Assembly: GCA_905221295.1 (NCBI GenBank)
Contig: CAJNCP010000003.1
Span: 124,001 to 188,000 of the forward strand
Length of the DNA: 64,000 nucleotides
Reading direction: 5' to 3'
From: a bacterium
Lineage (GTDB): Bacteria > Bacillota > Bacilli > Lactobacillales > Streptococcaceae
Every line of letters begins with the position of its first letter. The first letter of the stretch is position 1. Of the stretch, positions 36,712 through 45,303 are shown one piece after another. The position numbers were made by a program, and so were the translations under genes. Under the pieces are notes generated by a model. It had not been told where the DNA came from and did not search any database. It was given only the letters and a program-made list of their open reading frames with translations.

Positions 36712-38373
36712 TTATTTTGCTTCCATCACGACTGGCAAGATTGCTGGACGACGTTTGGTTTGGTCAAAGAGGTACTTGGCCAAGCCATCACGGACCTTCC
36801 CTTTGAGATCAGCCCAGTCGAAATCTTCACCTTGGAGATAGTCTTCCACGATTTGGTTGATCAATTCTGAACTTTCACGGAGAATGTCACGACTCTTCTT
36901 GAGGTAGACAAATCCACGCGTGTGAACTCGCGCCTTGGCGATGATTTTTTTCTCACGTCTATTTACAGTAATAGCAACGATGAAAATCCCGTCCTCTGAC
37001 AAGACTTTACGGTCACGAAGGACGACATTTCCAACATCCCCGATGGCATTTCCATCAATCAAGACATCACCTGCAGAAACTCCGCCAGCAGGAACAAAGT
37101 CCCCGTGTTCGTAGGACATGGTTGTTCCCTTCTTAGGGATAAAAATACGCTCTGGCAACATCCCCACTGCCATGGCAGCCTTGGCATGTGCATCCAACTC
37201 ACGGTATTCCCCTTGGATAGGGAAAAGATACTTGGGTTGCAAGAGATTGATCATCAACTGAAGATCACGCGCATTCCCGTGACCAGATACTCGCAAGCTT
37301 TGGGTAATGAGTTTCACTACACCACCAGCTTGGTAGATCATATTTTCCACACGCGCCATGACTGCTTCTTTGGCGATAGATGGAGTCGTTACGATATAGA
37401 CCAAATCCCCATCTTTGATTTCCACATAACGGTGGCGACCGATGGACATCTTACGAAGCCCATTGATAGGTTCACCCATACGACCTGTCTCAAGGATAAT
37501 CAACTCATGGTCTTCAAATCGAGACATTTCTTTGGGTTTAATCAAGAGACTTTCATTAGCCAAAGACAACTTTTTGAGTCGAATCGCTGTTCGGACAATA
37601 TTTTCAACATCAAAACCAGTCAGAACAACTCGACGGCCTGTATCCGCAGCAGCATCAAAAACCTGCTGGATACGAGAGAGGTTGCTGGCAACTGCCGCAA
37701 CGATGATACGACCTTCCCAGTCCGCAATGGTCTGGGTAATTTCCTCTCCAACTTCACTCTCGCTCGCCACCTGAATATTGCTGTCTGCATTTGCAGAATC
37801 ACTGAGGAGCGCCAAGACACCCTCACGACCGATTTCTGCCAAACGGGCAAAATCCGTCGCATAGGATTTACTAGCCGTCTGGTCAAACTTGAAGTCACCT
37901 GTGTAAACAATACTGCCTTTTGGAGTTTTCAAGACAACTCCCAAACTTTCCGGGATGGAGTGAGTTGTACGGAAGAAGGAAACTACAGTTTCTCCAAAGT
38001 CAATTTCTGTATCCTCATCAATCACGTGGAAGTCATTGAATTTCTTAACCGTATCATTTCCTTTGACAAAGAGTTTTGCCAACTCGATGGTCAACTCAGA
38101 TCCAAACACAGGCACCTTAGCCTCTGCCAAAAGGTAAGGCAGAGCTCCAATGGCATCCGCATGTCCGTGGGTCAAGAAGACCCCAGCGATACGATCGCTA
38201 TTTTCAAAAAGATAGTCCATATTTGGAATAACGACGTCAACTCCAAGCTGTTCATTTTCAGGGTATTTAAGCCCCGCATCCAAAACAAAAATTGAATTGT
38301 CAATCTCAGCGATGTACATATTTTTCCCGTTTTCACGCACACCACCTAGTGTTGTTAAACTGATATTACTCAT
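36712..38373 (-). CDS. rnjB: Ribonuclease J2
   Basis: Beta-CASP metallo-beta-lactamase family ribonuclease, partner of RNase J1 in mRNA decay. 553 residues. The metal motif is HGHADA (residues 69-74), not HGHEDH as in RNase J1. Loss of these ligands marks the J2 paralogue, which is weakly active alone and works in the J1-J2 complex (family knowledge). Other parts are YTGDFKFD, the beta-CASP region and the C-terminal KARVHTRGFVYLKKS domain. Ribosome site CGGAGG. Several promoters and a palindrome lie upstream. Confidence 0.93.
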   Translation of the reverse strand: MSNISLTTLGGVRENGKNMYIAEIDNSIFVLDAGLKYPENEQLGVDVVIPNMDYLFENSDRIAGVFLTHGHADAIGALPYLLAEAKVPVFGSELTIELAKLFVKGNDTVKKFNDFHVIDEDTEIDFGETVVSFFRTTHSIPESLGVVLKTPKGSIVYTGDFKFDQTASKSYATDFARLAEIGREGVLALLSDSANADSNIQVASESEVGEEITQTIADWEGRIIVAAVASNLSRIQQVFDAAADTGRRVVLTGFDVENIVRTAIRLKKLSLANESLLIKPKEMSRFEDHELIILETGRMGEPINGLRKMSIGRHRYVEIKDGDLVYIVTTPSIAKEAVMARVENMIYQAGGVVKLITQSLRVSGHGNARDLQLMINLLQPKYLFPIQGEYRELDAHAKAAMAVGMLPERIFIPKKGTTMSYEHGDFVPAGGVSAGDVLIDGNAIGDVGNVVLRDRKVLSEDGIFIVAITVNRREKKIIAKARVHTRGFVYLKKSRDILRESSELINQIVEDYLQGEDFDWADLKGKVRDGLAKYLFDQTKRRPAILPVVMEAK

Positions 38374-38400
38374 TTTTCCTCCGAAACTTCATTTATCTTG

Positions 38401-38421
38401 ATTATAGGGTGAATTCACCCT
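38401..38421 (-). promoter_or_regulatory. Perfect palindrome adjoining a -10-like box before rnjB
   Basis: AGGGTGAATTCACCCT (38406-38421) is a perfect 16-bp palindrome touching a TATAAT on minus (38401-38406) that has no good -35. It could be an operator at a proximal promoter, or an RNA stem-loop in transcripts from the upstream promoter. Confidence 0.5.
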
Positions 38422-38466
38422 TTTATTCTAAAAGTTCTAAAACTTCCAGCCGAATCTTTTCCTACC

Positions 38467-38494
38467 ATTATACCATTTTTTTGATTATTTTCAA
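38467..38494 (-). promoter_or_regulatory. rnjB distal promoter
   Basis: On minus: TTGAAA (38489-38494), 16-nt spacer and extended -10 TGG-TATAAT (38467-38472). A further TGG-TATAAT lies at 38594-38602. Confidence 0.75.
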
Positions 38495-38499
38495 AATGA

Positions 38500-38837
38500 A
38501 GATAGGTTTTTAACTAGAGATTAGTCACTACTGTGAATCAAATTCTTTTACTTTGACTTCTCTTTTGGAGGCTTCATCGAAGATAATAGAACGATTATAC
38601 CATCAAAATTATGGGCTTTTTGAATCAATTTAATTTCAGATACCTTTCTCGAACTCTAAATTTCTTTTTTAGTTCAAAAAAACTTGCTTGCACTCCCGAC
38701 TTGAGAACTATTTTCTACAAAGACATGGTTTATCTACATCCAAAAGCGAGAATTTCCTGTTCGCTACAGAATCTAAAAATTTCAGCAATTAGCCACTAAG
38801 ATGGAGCTTAACGATAGGAAATTTCTTCAAAAAGAAA
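38500..38837. other. Gene-free AT-rich region upstream of rnjB
   Basis: No supported gene; the 62-codon plus-strand frame at 38611-38799 has no ribosome site or recognisable family. It holds the most distal -10-like site (38594-38599) and the terminator region of the LysM-CHAP gene at its right end. Confidence 0.5.
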
Positions 38838-38862
38838 AAAGACTTAGAAATTCTAAATCTTT
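38838..38862 (-). terminator. LysM-CHAP gene terminator
   Basis: On minus AAAGATTTAGA pairs with TCTAAGTCTTT (one wobble) and is followed by T-runs. Confidence 0.8.
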
Positions 38863-38871
38863 TTATCATCT

Positions 38872-39519
38872 TTAGTTTGGATAGATATAAGTGACGTTAC
38901 CTAAAAATCCATGAGGATTAAAGAAGCCACGGTAATTTGCAATCTGCTTTTGACGTCTGTAGTTTGCTTCCAATACCTGGATAGAGTTTTCACTTTGAAC
39001 ATCTGTTACATAAGCAACGTGTCCATATTCACCACCATCCCAAACGGCGATTGCTCCTACTACTGGAACACTTCCTGTCTTATAGCCTTGAGCACTCGCG
39101 TAGATTGCCCACGTGTTGGCATTTCCCCACCAGTTGCTAGCCCAAGGTGCTAATTCTTTCACGCCCCATGTACACTGACCAACAGGATAAGAGTTTCCAT
39201 AGTTTGTAGGAGTCTTTTCGACAACATCCTCTGTATCTGATACCACATTCGCAGTGCTAGCTGGAGCACTGTAGGTAGGGCTAGCCTGAGCGGAACCACT
39301 CACTTCCAATACGTCCCCTGGGTGGATAGTGTCAAAGATGGTTTTCCCATTCAAAGCTGCCAACTCATGCGGATCCATGCCGTTTGCAGTTGCAATGGCA
39401 TAAAATGAATCACCGTCTTGGACAACGTAAGAGTTCGCATGAACCGTTTGAGCCCCAACTGTCGCTAAAACAGCAGTAGAAGTCAAACCAAGAGTCAGTT
39501 TCGTAACTGTTTTTTTCAT
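38872..39519 (-). CDS. Secreted LysM-CHAP domain protein, putative peptidoglycan hydrolase
   Basis: 215 residues: signal peptide ending near VHAN, a LysM peptidoglycan-binding domain (SYVVQDGDSFYAIATANGMD, about 31-50 onward), a Ser/Thr/Pro linker, and a C-terminal CHAP amidase/endopeptidase domain with catalytic cysteine in PVGQCTWGVKE and histidine in GEYGHVAYVTDV. It probably acts outside the cell in septal or lateral wall turnover. The ATG at 39519 follows GGGGAA; an ATG at 39558 has no site. A short hairpin (ATTTTCTT/AAGAAAAT) lies in the leader. Confidence 0.92.
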   Translation of the reverse strand: MKKTVTKLTLGLTSTAVLATVGAQTVHANSYVVQDGDSFYAIATANGMDPHELAALNGKTIFDTIHPGDVLEVSGSAQASPTYSAPASTANVVSDTEDVVEKTPTNYGNSYPVGQCTWGVKELAPWASNWWGNANTWAIYASAQGYKTGSVPVVGAIAVWDGGEYGHVAYVTDVQSENSIQVLEANYRRQKQIANYRGFFNPHGFLGNVTYIYPN

Positions 39520-39558
39520 AACTAGATTCCCCTTATATTTTCTTGATAAGAAAATCAT

Positions 39559-39772
39559 ACTTGATTTACATGTCAGTTAGTTTAGAGTTATATTTTAGTC
39601 ATGTTACAAAAATTTATACTTTTACTACATAAGGTATAAGGTTTAAAAACAGACATCGTATAAAGTGATAGAAGAGAATAAAAAATGAATCATTTCCCCA
39701 ACCTTTACATCAGCAAACCATCCAAAAGACTATCCAATCAACCACTCCCACATCAAGCATTTACATTTATCC
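39559..39772. other. Promoter region of the LysM-CHAP gene, no gene
   Basis: AT-rich. Several weak -10-like strings (TATACC, TATAAC on minus) but no clear promoter pair. A TGTAAC half-site occurs near 39601-39606 on minus. Confidence 0.35.
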
Positions 39773-39807
39773 GACAAAAAGAGACCGAGATAGGTCATCT
39801 CAGTCCC
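39773..39807 (-). terminator. recJ terminator
   Basis: On minus GACTGAGAT (39797-39805) pairs with ATCTCGGTC (39783-39791), 5-nt loop, followed by TCTCTTTTTG. Confidence 0.88.
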
Positions 39808-39817
39808 TTTCTATCTA

Positions 39818-42034
39818 TTACTCCATTAAAAAATCATACATTTCTTGCACCGTACCCAGCGCCATCATTTCTTGGTCTTTAACGGTCTGTTTAAGATTTT
39901 GGTAAATCTGACTTTCAGCAATTTCCCTTTTCGGCGCTTCTTTATTGACTGTCATGACACCATCTTTGATCGTCACAAAACCTAGCTCTTCAAAGACTTG
40001 GATCATCTTGACCAGCAAGATTTGTTGGATATTGAGATAAGTTGCCAAATCTTTCAGCTTGTAGCGAATATCAAACTCTGGGAACTGGTAAATGGTCTTG
40101 TACAATTTTGCAAACTGCTCTCTAGTTCCATAACCTGTCAGATAGTAGGCCTTGTCAATGTCATTTTTGAAATAGACAGCAGAGAAATCCTGTTCCTGAA
40201 AAATGGTCTTCAGCAAGGTAATATCCTCAGGAATATCCTTCACGACAACCGCCTCACTATTCGCTAAATCTGGCACCTCTCCAGAGAAATCCAAGACTGG
40301 AACCCCTTCTGGCAAGACTGCATTCTTCCCACGAATGTTAAAGAGTTGAACACCTTCCACACGCGCATCTACCATCATCAACTGGAGGGCAGTTTGGCCA
40401 TTCCATTGATTGACAGACAGGGTGACTGCCAATTCTAGGTTTTTTGTTTGAGCAAACTCTGTTGCCCATCTACCTTGACCAAAGGCTACCACTTCAAAAT
40501 TCGCCTCACCCTTGGAAATTTTTAGTTTGAGGTGGGCATTGCCTGCTCCCATTGTACGAGCACTTTCGACATGAAAATCCTTGATATAAAAGACAGGTTT
40601 CTGATTGTCCATTCCAAAGGGTGCTAATCGTTCAAAACTTTTAACCGTTTCTAAACTAAGAGTCTCCAAATCCAACTCTTCATCTAGATTTAACTTATTC
40701 TTACCACTAGCATCTGCACCTTTTTCACGGACATAGTCTTCCAAGACCTTAGATAAATCTGAGAGTTTCTCAACCTCCAGCGTCATCCCTGCAGCACCAG
40801 CATGGCCACCAAATGCGATAAAGAGATCTCGATGGGGATCCAGAGCTTCAAAAATATCGACCGCTTCCACACTACGAGCGCTACCCTTAGCACGACCTTC
40901 TTCTATATTAAGAACGATGACTGTCTGCCCTAGTTCTTCCAACAAACGACCAGCAACGATACCCAGAACGCCAGGATTCCAACCTTCCTTGGCCAAGACC
41001 TGGACCTTCTTCTCAAGATCCACCATGGTCTTAGCTTCTTCATAGATTGACTGGACGATTTCCTTACGTTCTTCATTTTTCTGATGAATCATGAGGGCAA
41101 TCTCATGGGCTTCCTCGTCGTCAAATCCAGTCAACAAATCAATAGCTGGATTAGGATCGTCCAAGCGCCCCAAGGCATTTAAACGAGGGGCAATCTGAAA
41201 GCCAACCGTTTCTTCTGTTACTTCATTCGCAGCAATCCCAGCCATGTCCAGCATTTCTTGTAGACCAATACGCTGAGTATGCCCCAGCATTTCCAGACCA
41301 TATTGAACCATGATACGGTTTTCATCTGTCAAGCTCACCATATCTGCAATGGTTCCGATAGCTACCAAATCGAGTAGCTCCACTTGTACTTCTTCTAAAA
41401 GAGCGCAAGCCAGCTTGAAAGCCACTCCGCATCCGGCCAACTGTTTGAAAGGATAGTCCGCATCTGGATGCTCAGGGTGAACAATCGCATAGGCATCAGG
41501 AAGGGTTTCCGGCATGGAATGATGATCGGTCACAATGACATCCACTCCCATAGACTGGGCCAATTCAATGGCTTCGTGCCCTGCAACCCCATTGTCCACT
41601 GTCACAATCAAGGAAATTCCCTCTTGCTCGATAAAGTATTTATAGACACTGGCATTTGGACCATAGCCATCGGTAAAGCGATTTGGCAGGTAAACACGGC
41701 ACTCCGCGCCAAGCTGTTCCAAACTTTCCTTCACAATCGAAGCCGAAGTCATACCGTCCGCATCGTAGTCTCCATAGATGAGAATGTTTTCCCCTTCTTC
41801 AATGGCCTGACGAATCCGTTCCACTGCCTTGTCCATATCATGAAGCAGATAGGGGTCATGTAAGTCCTCTAAAGAAGGTTCTAAAAACTTCTTTAGACTT
41901 TCTTCATCCTGAATCCCTCTTTCAAATAATAACCGAGCCACCTCAGGACCCAGTCCAGCCTTCTTGGCTATCTTTGTAAAATCCGCATCTTCAACCTGCG
42001 GGGCAAACTGCCATTCATAAGTAGGTGTTATCAA
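39818..42034 (-). CDS. recJ: Single-stranded-DNA-specific exonuclease RecJ
   Basis: 5'-3' ssDNA exonuclease of recombination and repair. About 738 residues with the DHH motifs YGDYDADGMTS, VTVDNGVAGHEA, VTDHHSMPE and the DHHA1 motif FGGHAGAAGMTLE. I place the start at a TTG (42034, reading ITPTYEWQFAPQ next). The upstream in-frame ATG (42091) adds 19 residues that overlap an extended -10 promoter (42071-42079) and are unlike the family. The C-terminal half contains the Firmicutes-type extra domains. Confidence 0.9.
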   Translation of the reverse strand: MITPTYEWQFAPQVEDADFTKIAKKAGLGPEVARLLFERGIQDEESLKKFLEPSLEDLHDPYLLHDMDKAVERIRQAIEEGENILIYGDYDADGMTSASIVKESLEQLGAECRVYLPNRFTDGYGPNASVYKYFIEQEGISLIVTVDNGVAGHEAIELAQSMGVDVIVTDHHSMPETLPDAYAIVHPEHPDADYPFKQLAGCGVAFKLACALLEEVQVELLDLVAIGTIADMVSLTDENRIMVQYGLEMLGHTQRIGLQEMLDMAGIAANEVTEETVGFQIAPRLNALGRLDDPNPAIDLLTGFDDEEAHEIALMIHQKNEERKEIVQSIYEEAKTMVDLEKKVQVLAKEGWNPGVLGIVAGRLLEELGQTVIVLNIEEGRAKGSARSVEAVDIFEALDPHRDLFIAFGGHAGAAGMTLEVEKLSDLSKVLEDYVREKGADASGKNKLNLDEELDLETLSLETVKSFERLAPFGMDNQKPVFYIKDFHVESARTMGAGNAHLKLKISKGEANFEVVAFGQGRWATEFAQTKNLELAVTLSVNQWNGQTALQLMMVDARVEGVQLFNIRGKNAVLPEGVPVLDFSGEVPDLANSEAVVVKDIPEDITLLKTIFQEQDFSAVYFKNDIDKAYYLTGYGTREQFAKLYKTIYQFPEFDIRYKLKDLATYLNIQQILLVKMIQVFEELGFVTIKDGVMTVNKEAPKREIAESQIYQNLKQTVKDQEMMALGTVQEMYDFLME

Positions 42035-42070
42035 AAAGACATCCACTCTTTCTAAGAATTCTATCGTTTC

Positions 42071-42079
42071 ATTATAACA
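42071..42079 (-). promoter_or_regulatory. recJ extended -10 promoter
   Basis: TG-T-TATAAT on minus (hexamer 42071-42076), 37 bases before the TTG start. Confidence 0.65.
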
Positions 42080-42148
42080 TGATTTAGGCATTTTCTCTAT
42101 CCAGATTGCTTTTTTATAACATTTTAGTGAATTTTTTTCAGATATGAT

Positions 42149-42177
42149 TTGACAAGAACATTCTTTTGTTGTAGAAT
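42149..42177 (+). promoter_or_regulatory. Promoter of the amino-acid ABC operon
   Basis: Consensus -35 TTGACA (42149-42154), 17-nt spacer and TAGAAT (42172-42177). Divergent from recJ. Confidence 0.85.
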
Positions 42178-42211
42178 CATGTTATAAAATCTAACACAAA
42201 GGAGATCTCTC

Positions 42212-42970
42212 ATGGCTTTAGTAGAATTTAAAAACGTCGAAAAATATTACGGAGACTATCACGCACTCCGCGACATCAATCTCCGTTTTGAAAAAGGACA
42301 AGTTGTTGTCCTGCTTGGACCTTCCGGCTCTGGGAAGTCCACTCTTATCCGTACGATCAATGGTTTGGAGGCTGTTGACAAAGGAAGTCTCCTAGTCAAT
42401 GGACACCAAGTAGCAGGTGCCAGTCAGAAAGATTTAGTTCCTCTTCGTAAGGAAGTCGGCATGGTTTTCCAGCATTTTAACCTTTATCCACACAAAACAG
42501 TGTTAGAAAACGTAACACTTGCACCCATTAAAGTTCTAGGAATTGATAAAAAAGAAGCTGAAAAAACCGCCCAAAAATATCTGGAATTTGTAAATATGTG
42601 GGACAAGAAAGATTCCTATCCAGCTATGCTATCTGGTGGACAAAAACAGCGGATCGCCATCGCGCGCGGCCTCGCCATGCATCCGGAGCTCCTCCTCTTT
42701 GATGAGCCAACATCTGCTCTTGACCCTGAAACCATCGGAGATGTTCTAGCAGTTATGCAAAAACTGGCGCATGATGGGATGAACATGATCATCGTTACCC
42801 ACGAAATGGGCTTTGCCCGTGAAGTTGCTGACCGCATTATCTTTATGGCTGACGGAGAAGTTTTGGTGGATACGACAGATGTCGATGACTTTTTCGACAA
42901 TCCAAGCGAACCTCGTGCCCAACAATTCCTCAGCAAAATTATCAACCACGAAAGTGACAAAGTCAAATAA
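42212..42970 (+). CDS. Polar amino-acid ABC transporter, ATP-binding protein
   Basis: 252-residue ATPase of the GlnQ/ArtP type: Walker A GPSGSGKSTL, signature LSGGQKQRIAIARGLA, Walker B LLLFDEPTSALD and H-loop VTHEMGFA. It powers import by the two permeases encoded downstream. First gene of a four-gene operon; strong AAAGGAG ribosome site. Confidence 0.95.
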   Translation: MALVEFKNVEKYYGDYHALRDINLRFEKGQVVVLLGPSGSGKSTLIRTINGLEAVDKGSLLVNGHQVAGASQKDLVPLRKEVGMVFQHFNLYPHKTVLENVTLAPIKVLGIDKKEAEKTAQKYLEFVNMWDKKDSYPAMLSGGQKQRIAIARGLAMHPELLLFDEPTSALDPETIGDVLAVMQKLAHDGMNMIIVTHEMGFAREVADRIIFMADGEVLVDTTDVDDFFDNPSEPRAQQFLSKIINHESDKVK

Positions 42971-42980
42971 GGAGGCGCCT

Positions 42981-43775
42981 ATGAAAAAGAAATTCTTTTT
43001 ATCCGCATTATTGATTAGCCTTTTCGGTCTTGCTGCTGCCAAACCAGTCCAAGCCAATACCAGTGTCGCAGACATTCAAAAAAGAGGCGAACTAGTTGTC
43101 GGTGTGAAACAAGACGTTCCCAATTTTGGCTACAAGGATCCCAAGACCGGGACTTATTCTGGTATCGAAACTGACCTTGCCAAGATGATTGCAGACGAGC
43201 TCAAGGTCAAGGTTCGCTACGTGCCTGTTACCGCTCAAACCCGTGGCCCACTTCTTGACAATGAACAGGTCGATTTGGATATCGCGACCTTTACCATCAC
43301 AGAAGAACGTAAAAAACTCTACAACTTCACCAGTCCCTACTATACGGACGCTTCTGGCTTTTTGGTCAATAAATCTGCCAATATCAAAAGCATTGAGGAC
43401 CTAAACGGTAAAACCATTGGGGTTGCCCAAGGCTCCATCACCCAACGCCTGATTACTGAACTAGGTAAAAAGAAAGGTCTAACCTTTAAATTCGTCGAGC
43501 TTGGTTCCTACCCAGAATTGATTACTTCCCTTCACGCTCACCGTATTGATGCCTTTTCCGTGGACCGCTCTATCCTGTCTGGCTACATTAGTAAACGCAC
43601 AGAACTGCTAGATGATAGTTTTAAACCATCTGACTATGGTATCGTTACGAAAAAATCAAACACCGAGTTCAACAATTATCTCGATCAGTTGGTCACTAAA
43701 TGGAGCAAGGATGGTAGTTTGCAGAAACTCTATGACCGATACAAGCTCAAACCATCTAGCCATACTGCAGATTAA
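42981..43775 (+). CDS. Amino-acid ABC transporter substrate-binding protein
   Basis: 264-residue family 3 solute-binding protein (GELVVGVKQDVPNFGY, GIETDLAKMIADEL, VDLDIATFTITEERKKLYNF). The leader KKKFFLSALLISLFGLAAA ends in KPVQAN and has no lipobox cysteine, so as read it is processed by signal peptidase I, which is unusual for a Gram-positive binding protein with no fused membrane domain. The ATG at 42981 follows AAGGAGG, 10 bp after the ATPase gene. Ligand is likely glutamate, glutamine, aspartate or another polar amino acid. Confidence 0.92.
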   Translation: MKKKFFLSALLISLFGLAAAKPVQANTSVADIQKRGELVVGVKQDVPNFGYKDPKTGTYSGIETDLAKMIADELKVKVRYVPVTAQTRGPLLDNEQVDLDIATFTITEERKKLYNFTSPYYTDASGFLVNKSANIKSIEDLNGKTIGVAQGSITQRLITELGKKKGLTFKFVELGSYPELITSLHAHRIDAFSVDRSILSGYISKRTELLDDSFKPSDYGIVTKKSNTEFNNYLDQLVTKWSKDGSLQKLYDRYKLKPSSHTAD

Positions 43776-43787
43776 GGAGGACACCCC

Positions 43788-44465
43788 ATGACAGATTTAT
43801 CATCTTGGACAGCCTATTTTCAGGATTTTGGACAATTTTTCAATGGTTTCCTCTTCACCCTTGCTCTAGCGATTGGATCCTTTATCCTTGCCATGGTCTT
43901 GGGCATCTTCTTCGGGATCCTGTCAACTAGCAAACGCCCATTCTTGCGTGTTTTAGCTCGTATCTTTGTCGAGTTTTATCAAAACACTCCCCTCTTGGTG
44001 CAGTTTGTCATCGTCTTCTATGGTTTGCCTCTTATCAGTGAACACACCATCATGATTCCAATTTATTGGACTGCTGTTCTCTGCGTGGGACTCTATCACG
44101 GCGCTTATATCGCTGAGGTTATTCGTTCAGGGATTCAGTCTATTCCTAGCGGTCAGATGGAGGCCGCCTTGTCACAAGGTTTTACCTATATCAGTGCCAT
44201 GCGCTTGATTATATTGCCTCAGGCCTTCCGTATCATCCTTCCTCCTTTGACCAACCAAATCGTTAACCTCATCAAGAATACCTCTACCGTAGCTATCATC
44301 TCTGGAGTAGACTTGATGTTTGTGACCAAGTCTTGGTCAGCTCTCAACGGAAACTACATCCCAGCCTTTCTAGGCGCTGCTCTTCTCTACTTTGCCCTTT
44401 GCTTCCCTGTCGCCCAGTTTGGTCGCAAGATGGAGCAAGCCAACAAAAAAGCTTATTCACTTTAG
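43788..44465 (+). CDS. Amino-acid ABC transporter permease 1
   Basis: 225-residue HisMQ-type permease with about five membrane helices and the coupling motif SGIQSIPSGQMEAALSQGFT followed by ILPQAFRIILPPL. Pairs with the next gene to form a heterodimeric pore. 12 bp after the binding-protein gene, with AAGGAGG. Confidence 0.94.
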   Translation: MTDLSSWTAYFQDFGQFFNGFLFTLALAIGSFILAMVLGIFFGILSTSKRPFLRVLARIFVEFYQNTPLLVQFVIVFYGLPLISEHTIMIPIYWTAVLCVGLYHGAYIAEVIRSGIQSIPSGQMEAALSQGFTYISAMRLIILPQAFRIILPPLTNQIVNLIKNTSTVAIISGVDLMFVTKSWSALNGNYIPAFLGAALLYFALCFPVAQFGRKMEQANKKAYSL

Positions 44466-44474
44466 GAGATTACT

Positions 44475-45134
44475 ATGGAATCTATTTTAGAAGTTTTGAC
44501 CCCAGATAACCTAATCTTTATCTTTAAAGGATTTGGCTTGACCCTCTACATTTCTCTGATTGCTATCGTCCTCTCGACCCTTATCGGAACAGTGCTAGCC
44601 GTCATGAGAAATGGGAAAAATCCTGTCTTGCGTATCATCTCCAGCATTTATATCGAGTTTGTGCGCAATGTTCCCAACCTACTCTGGATTTTTACCATCT
44701 TTTTGGTGTTCAAGATGAAGTCCACACCAGCTGGTATTACCGCCTTCACCCTCTTTACATCAGCAGCCTTGGCTGAGATTATCCGTGGTGGTCTCAATGC
44801 CGTAGACAAGGGACAATACGAAGCAGGAATGTCGCAAGGATTTACCTCTGTGCAAATCCTCTACCATATCATTCTCCCACAAGCGATCCGTAAAATGCTG
44901 CCCGCTATTATTTCTCAGTTTGTAACCGTGATTAAGGATACCAGTCTCCTCTACTCGGTTATCGCCCTACAAGAACTCTTTGGCGCTAGCCAAATTCTCA
45001 TGGGACGCTATTTCGAACCAGAGCAGGTCTTCAGTCTTTATATCCTGATTGCCTTAATCTATTTCAGCTTTAACCTAGCAATTTCAAGTCTATCCCGCAT
45101 GCTAGCCAAACGTTGGCAACAAGCTGCAGAATAA
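44475..45134 (+). CDS. Amino-acid ABC transporter permease 2
   Basis: 219-residue HisMQ-type permease with the loop GGLNAVDKGQYEAGMSQGFT and ILPQAIRKMLPAI. Last gene of the operon; a terminator follows directly. Confidence 0.94.
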   Translation: MESILEVLTPDNLIFIFKGFGLTLYISLIAIVLSTLIGTVLAVMRNGKNPVLRIISSIYIEFVRNVPNLLWIFTIFLVFKMKSTPAGITAFTLFTSAALAEIIRGGLNAVDKGQYEAGMSQGFTSVQILYHIILPQAIRKMLPAIISQFVTVIKDTSLLYSVIALQELFGASQILMGRYFEPEQVFSLYILIALIYFSFNLAISSLSRMLAKRWQQAAE

Positions 45135-45139
45135 AAAAA

Positions 45140-45172
45140 CAGCTCTCCATCCGCTTGGAGAGCTGATTTTTG
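45140..45172 (+). terminator. Terminator of the amino-acid ABC operon
   Basis: Perfect 10-bp stem CAGCTCTCCA/TGGAGAGCTG with a 6-nt loop, then ATTTTTG. Confidence 0.93.
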
Positions 45173-45279
45173 ATTACTACTAAGCTCTTGTCTTGGTTCT
45201 GACCTTCCAGAGAAAAATTCTGTTGCAAGTTGTCTATTACCTCCTTTCACGGCTACATCCTAGCTACATAAGGGCAATA

Positions 45280-45303
45280 GAAAAAGAGGAGCCTAGCCCT
45301 CTT
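45280..45303 (-). terminator. Rrf2 gene terminator
   Basis: On minus AAGAGG...CCTCTT (45284-45303) is followed by TTTTCT and overlaps the end of the gene. Confidence 0.65.

Noticed and set aside
37105..38295. 396-codon open frame antisense to rnjB
   Set aside because: It lies wholly opposite a strongly conserved RNase J2 gene, has no ribosome site and encodes no recognisable family; it is a codon-bias shadow.
38611..38799. 62-codon plus-strand frame upstream of rnjB
   Set aside because: No ribosome site, no family resemblance and AT-rich composition.
39590..39620. Possible WalR (VicR) site upstream of the LysM-CHAP gene
   Set aside because: Only one TGTAAC half-site fits; the second half reads TAAAAT, so the paired consensus is not met.
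39685..39882. 65-codon plus-strand frame between the LysM-CHAP and recJ genes
   Set aside because: It overlaps the recJ terminator and the recJ coding end, with no ribosome site or family match.
26462..42187. 17-bp match GTAGAATCATGTTATAA shared by the second lipoprotein promoter and the amino-acid ABC promoter
   Set aside because: The match covers -10-like sequence, but the two promoters use different hexamers within it; chance similarity of promoter DNA is the simpler reading.
42813..42980. Upstream extension of the amino-acid binding protein frame
   Set aside because: It overlaps the ATPase gene, has no ribosome site and would place the signal peptide 56 residues inside the protein.
45059..45250. 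63-codon minus-strand frame beginning after AAAGGAGG near 45245
   Set aside because: The ribosome-site-like string overlaps the proposed start, and the frame runs through the ABC operon terminator into the permease gene.
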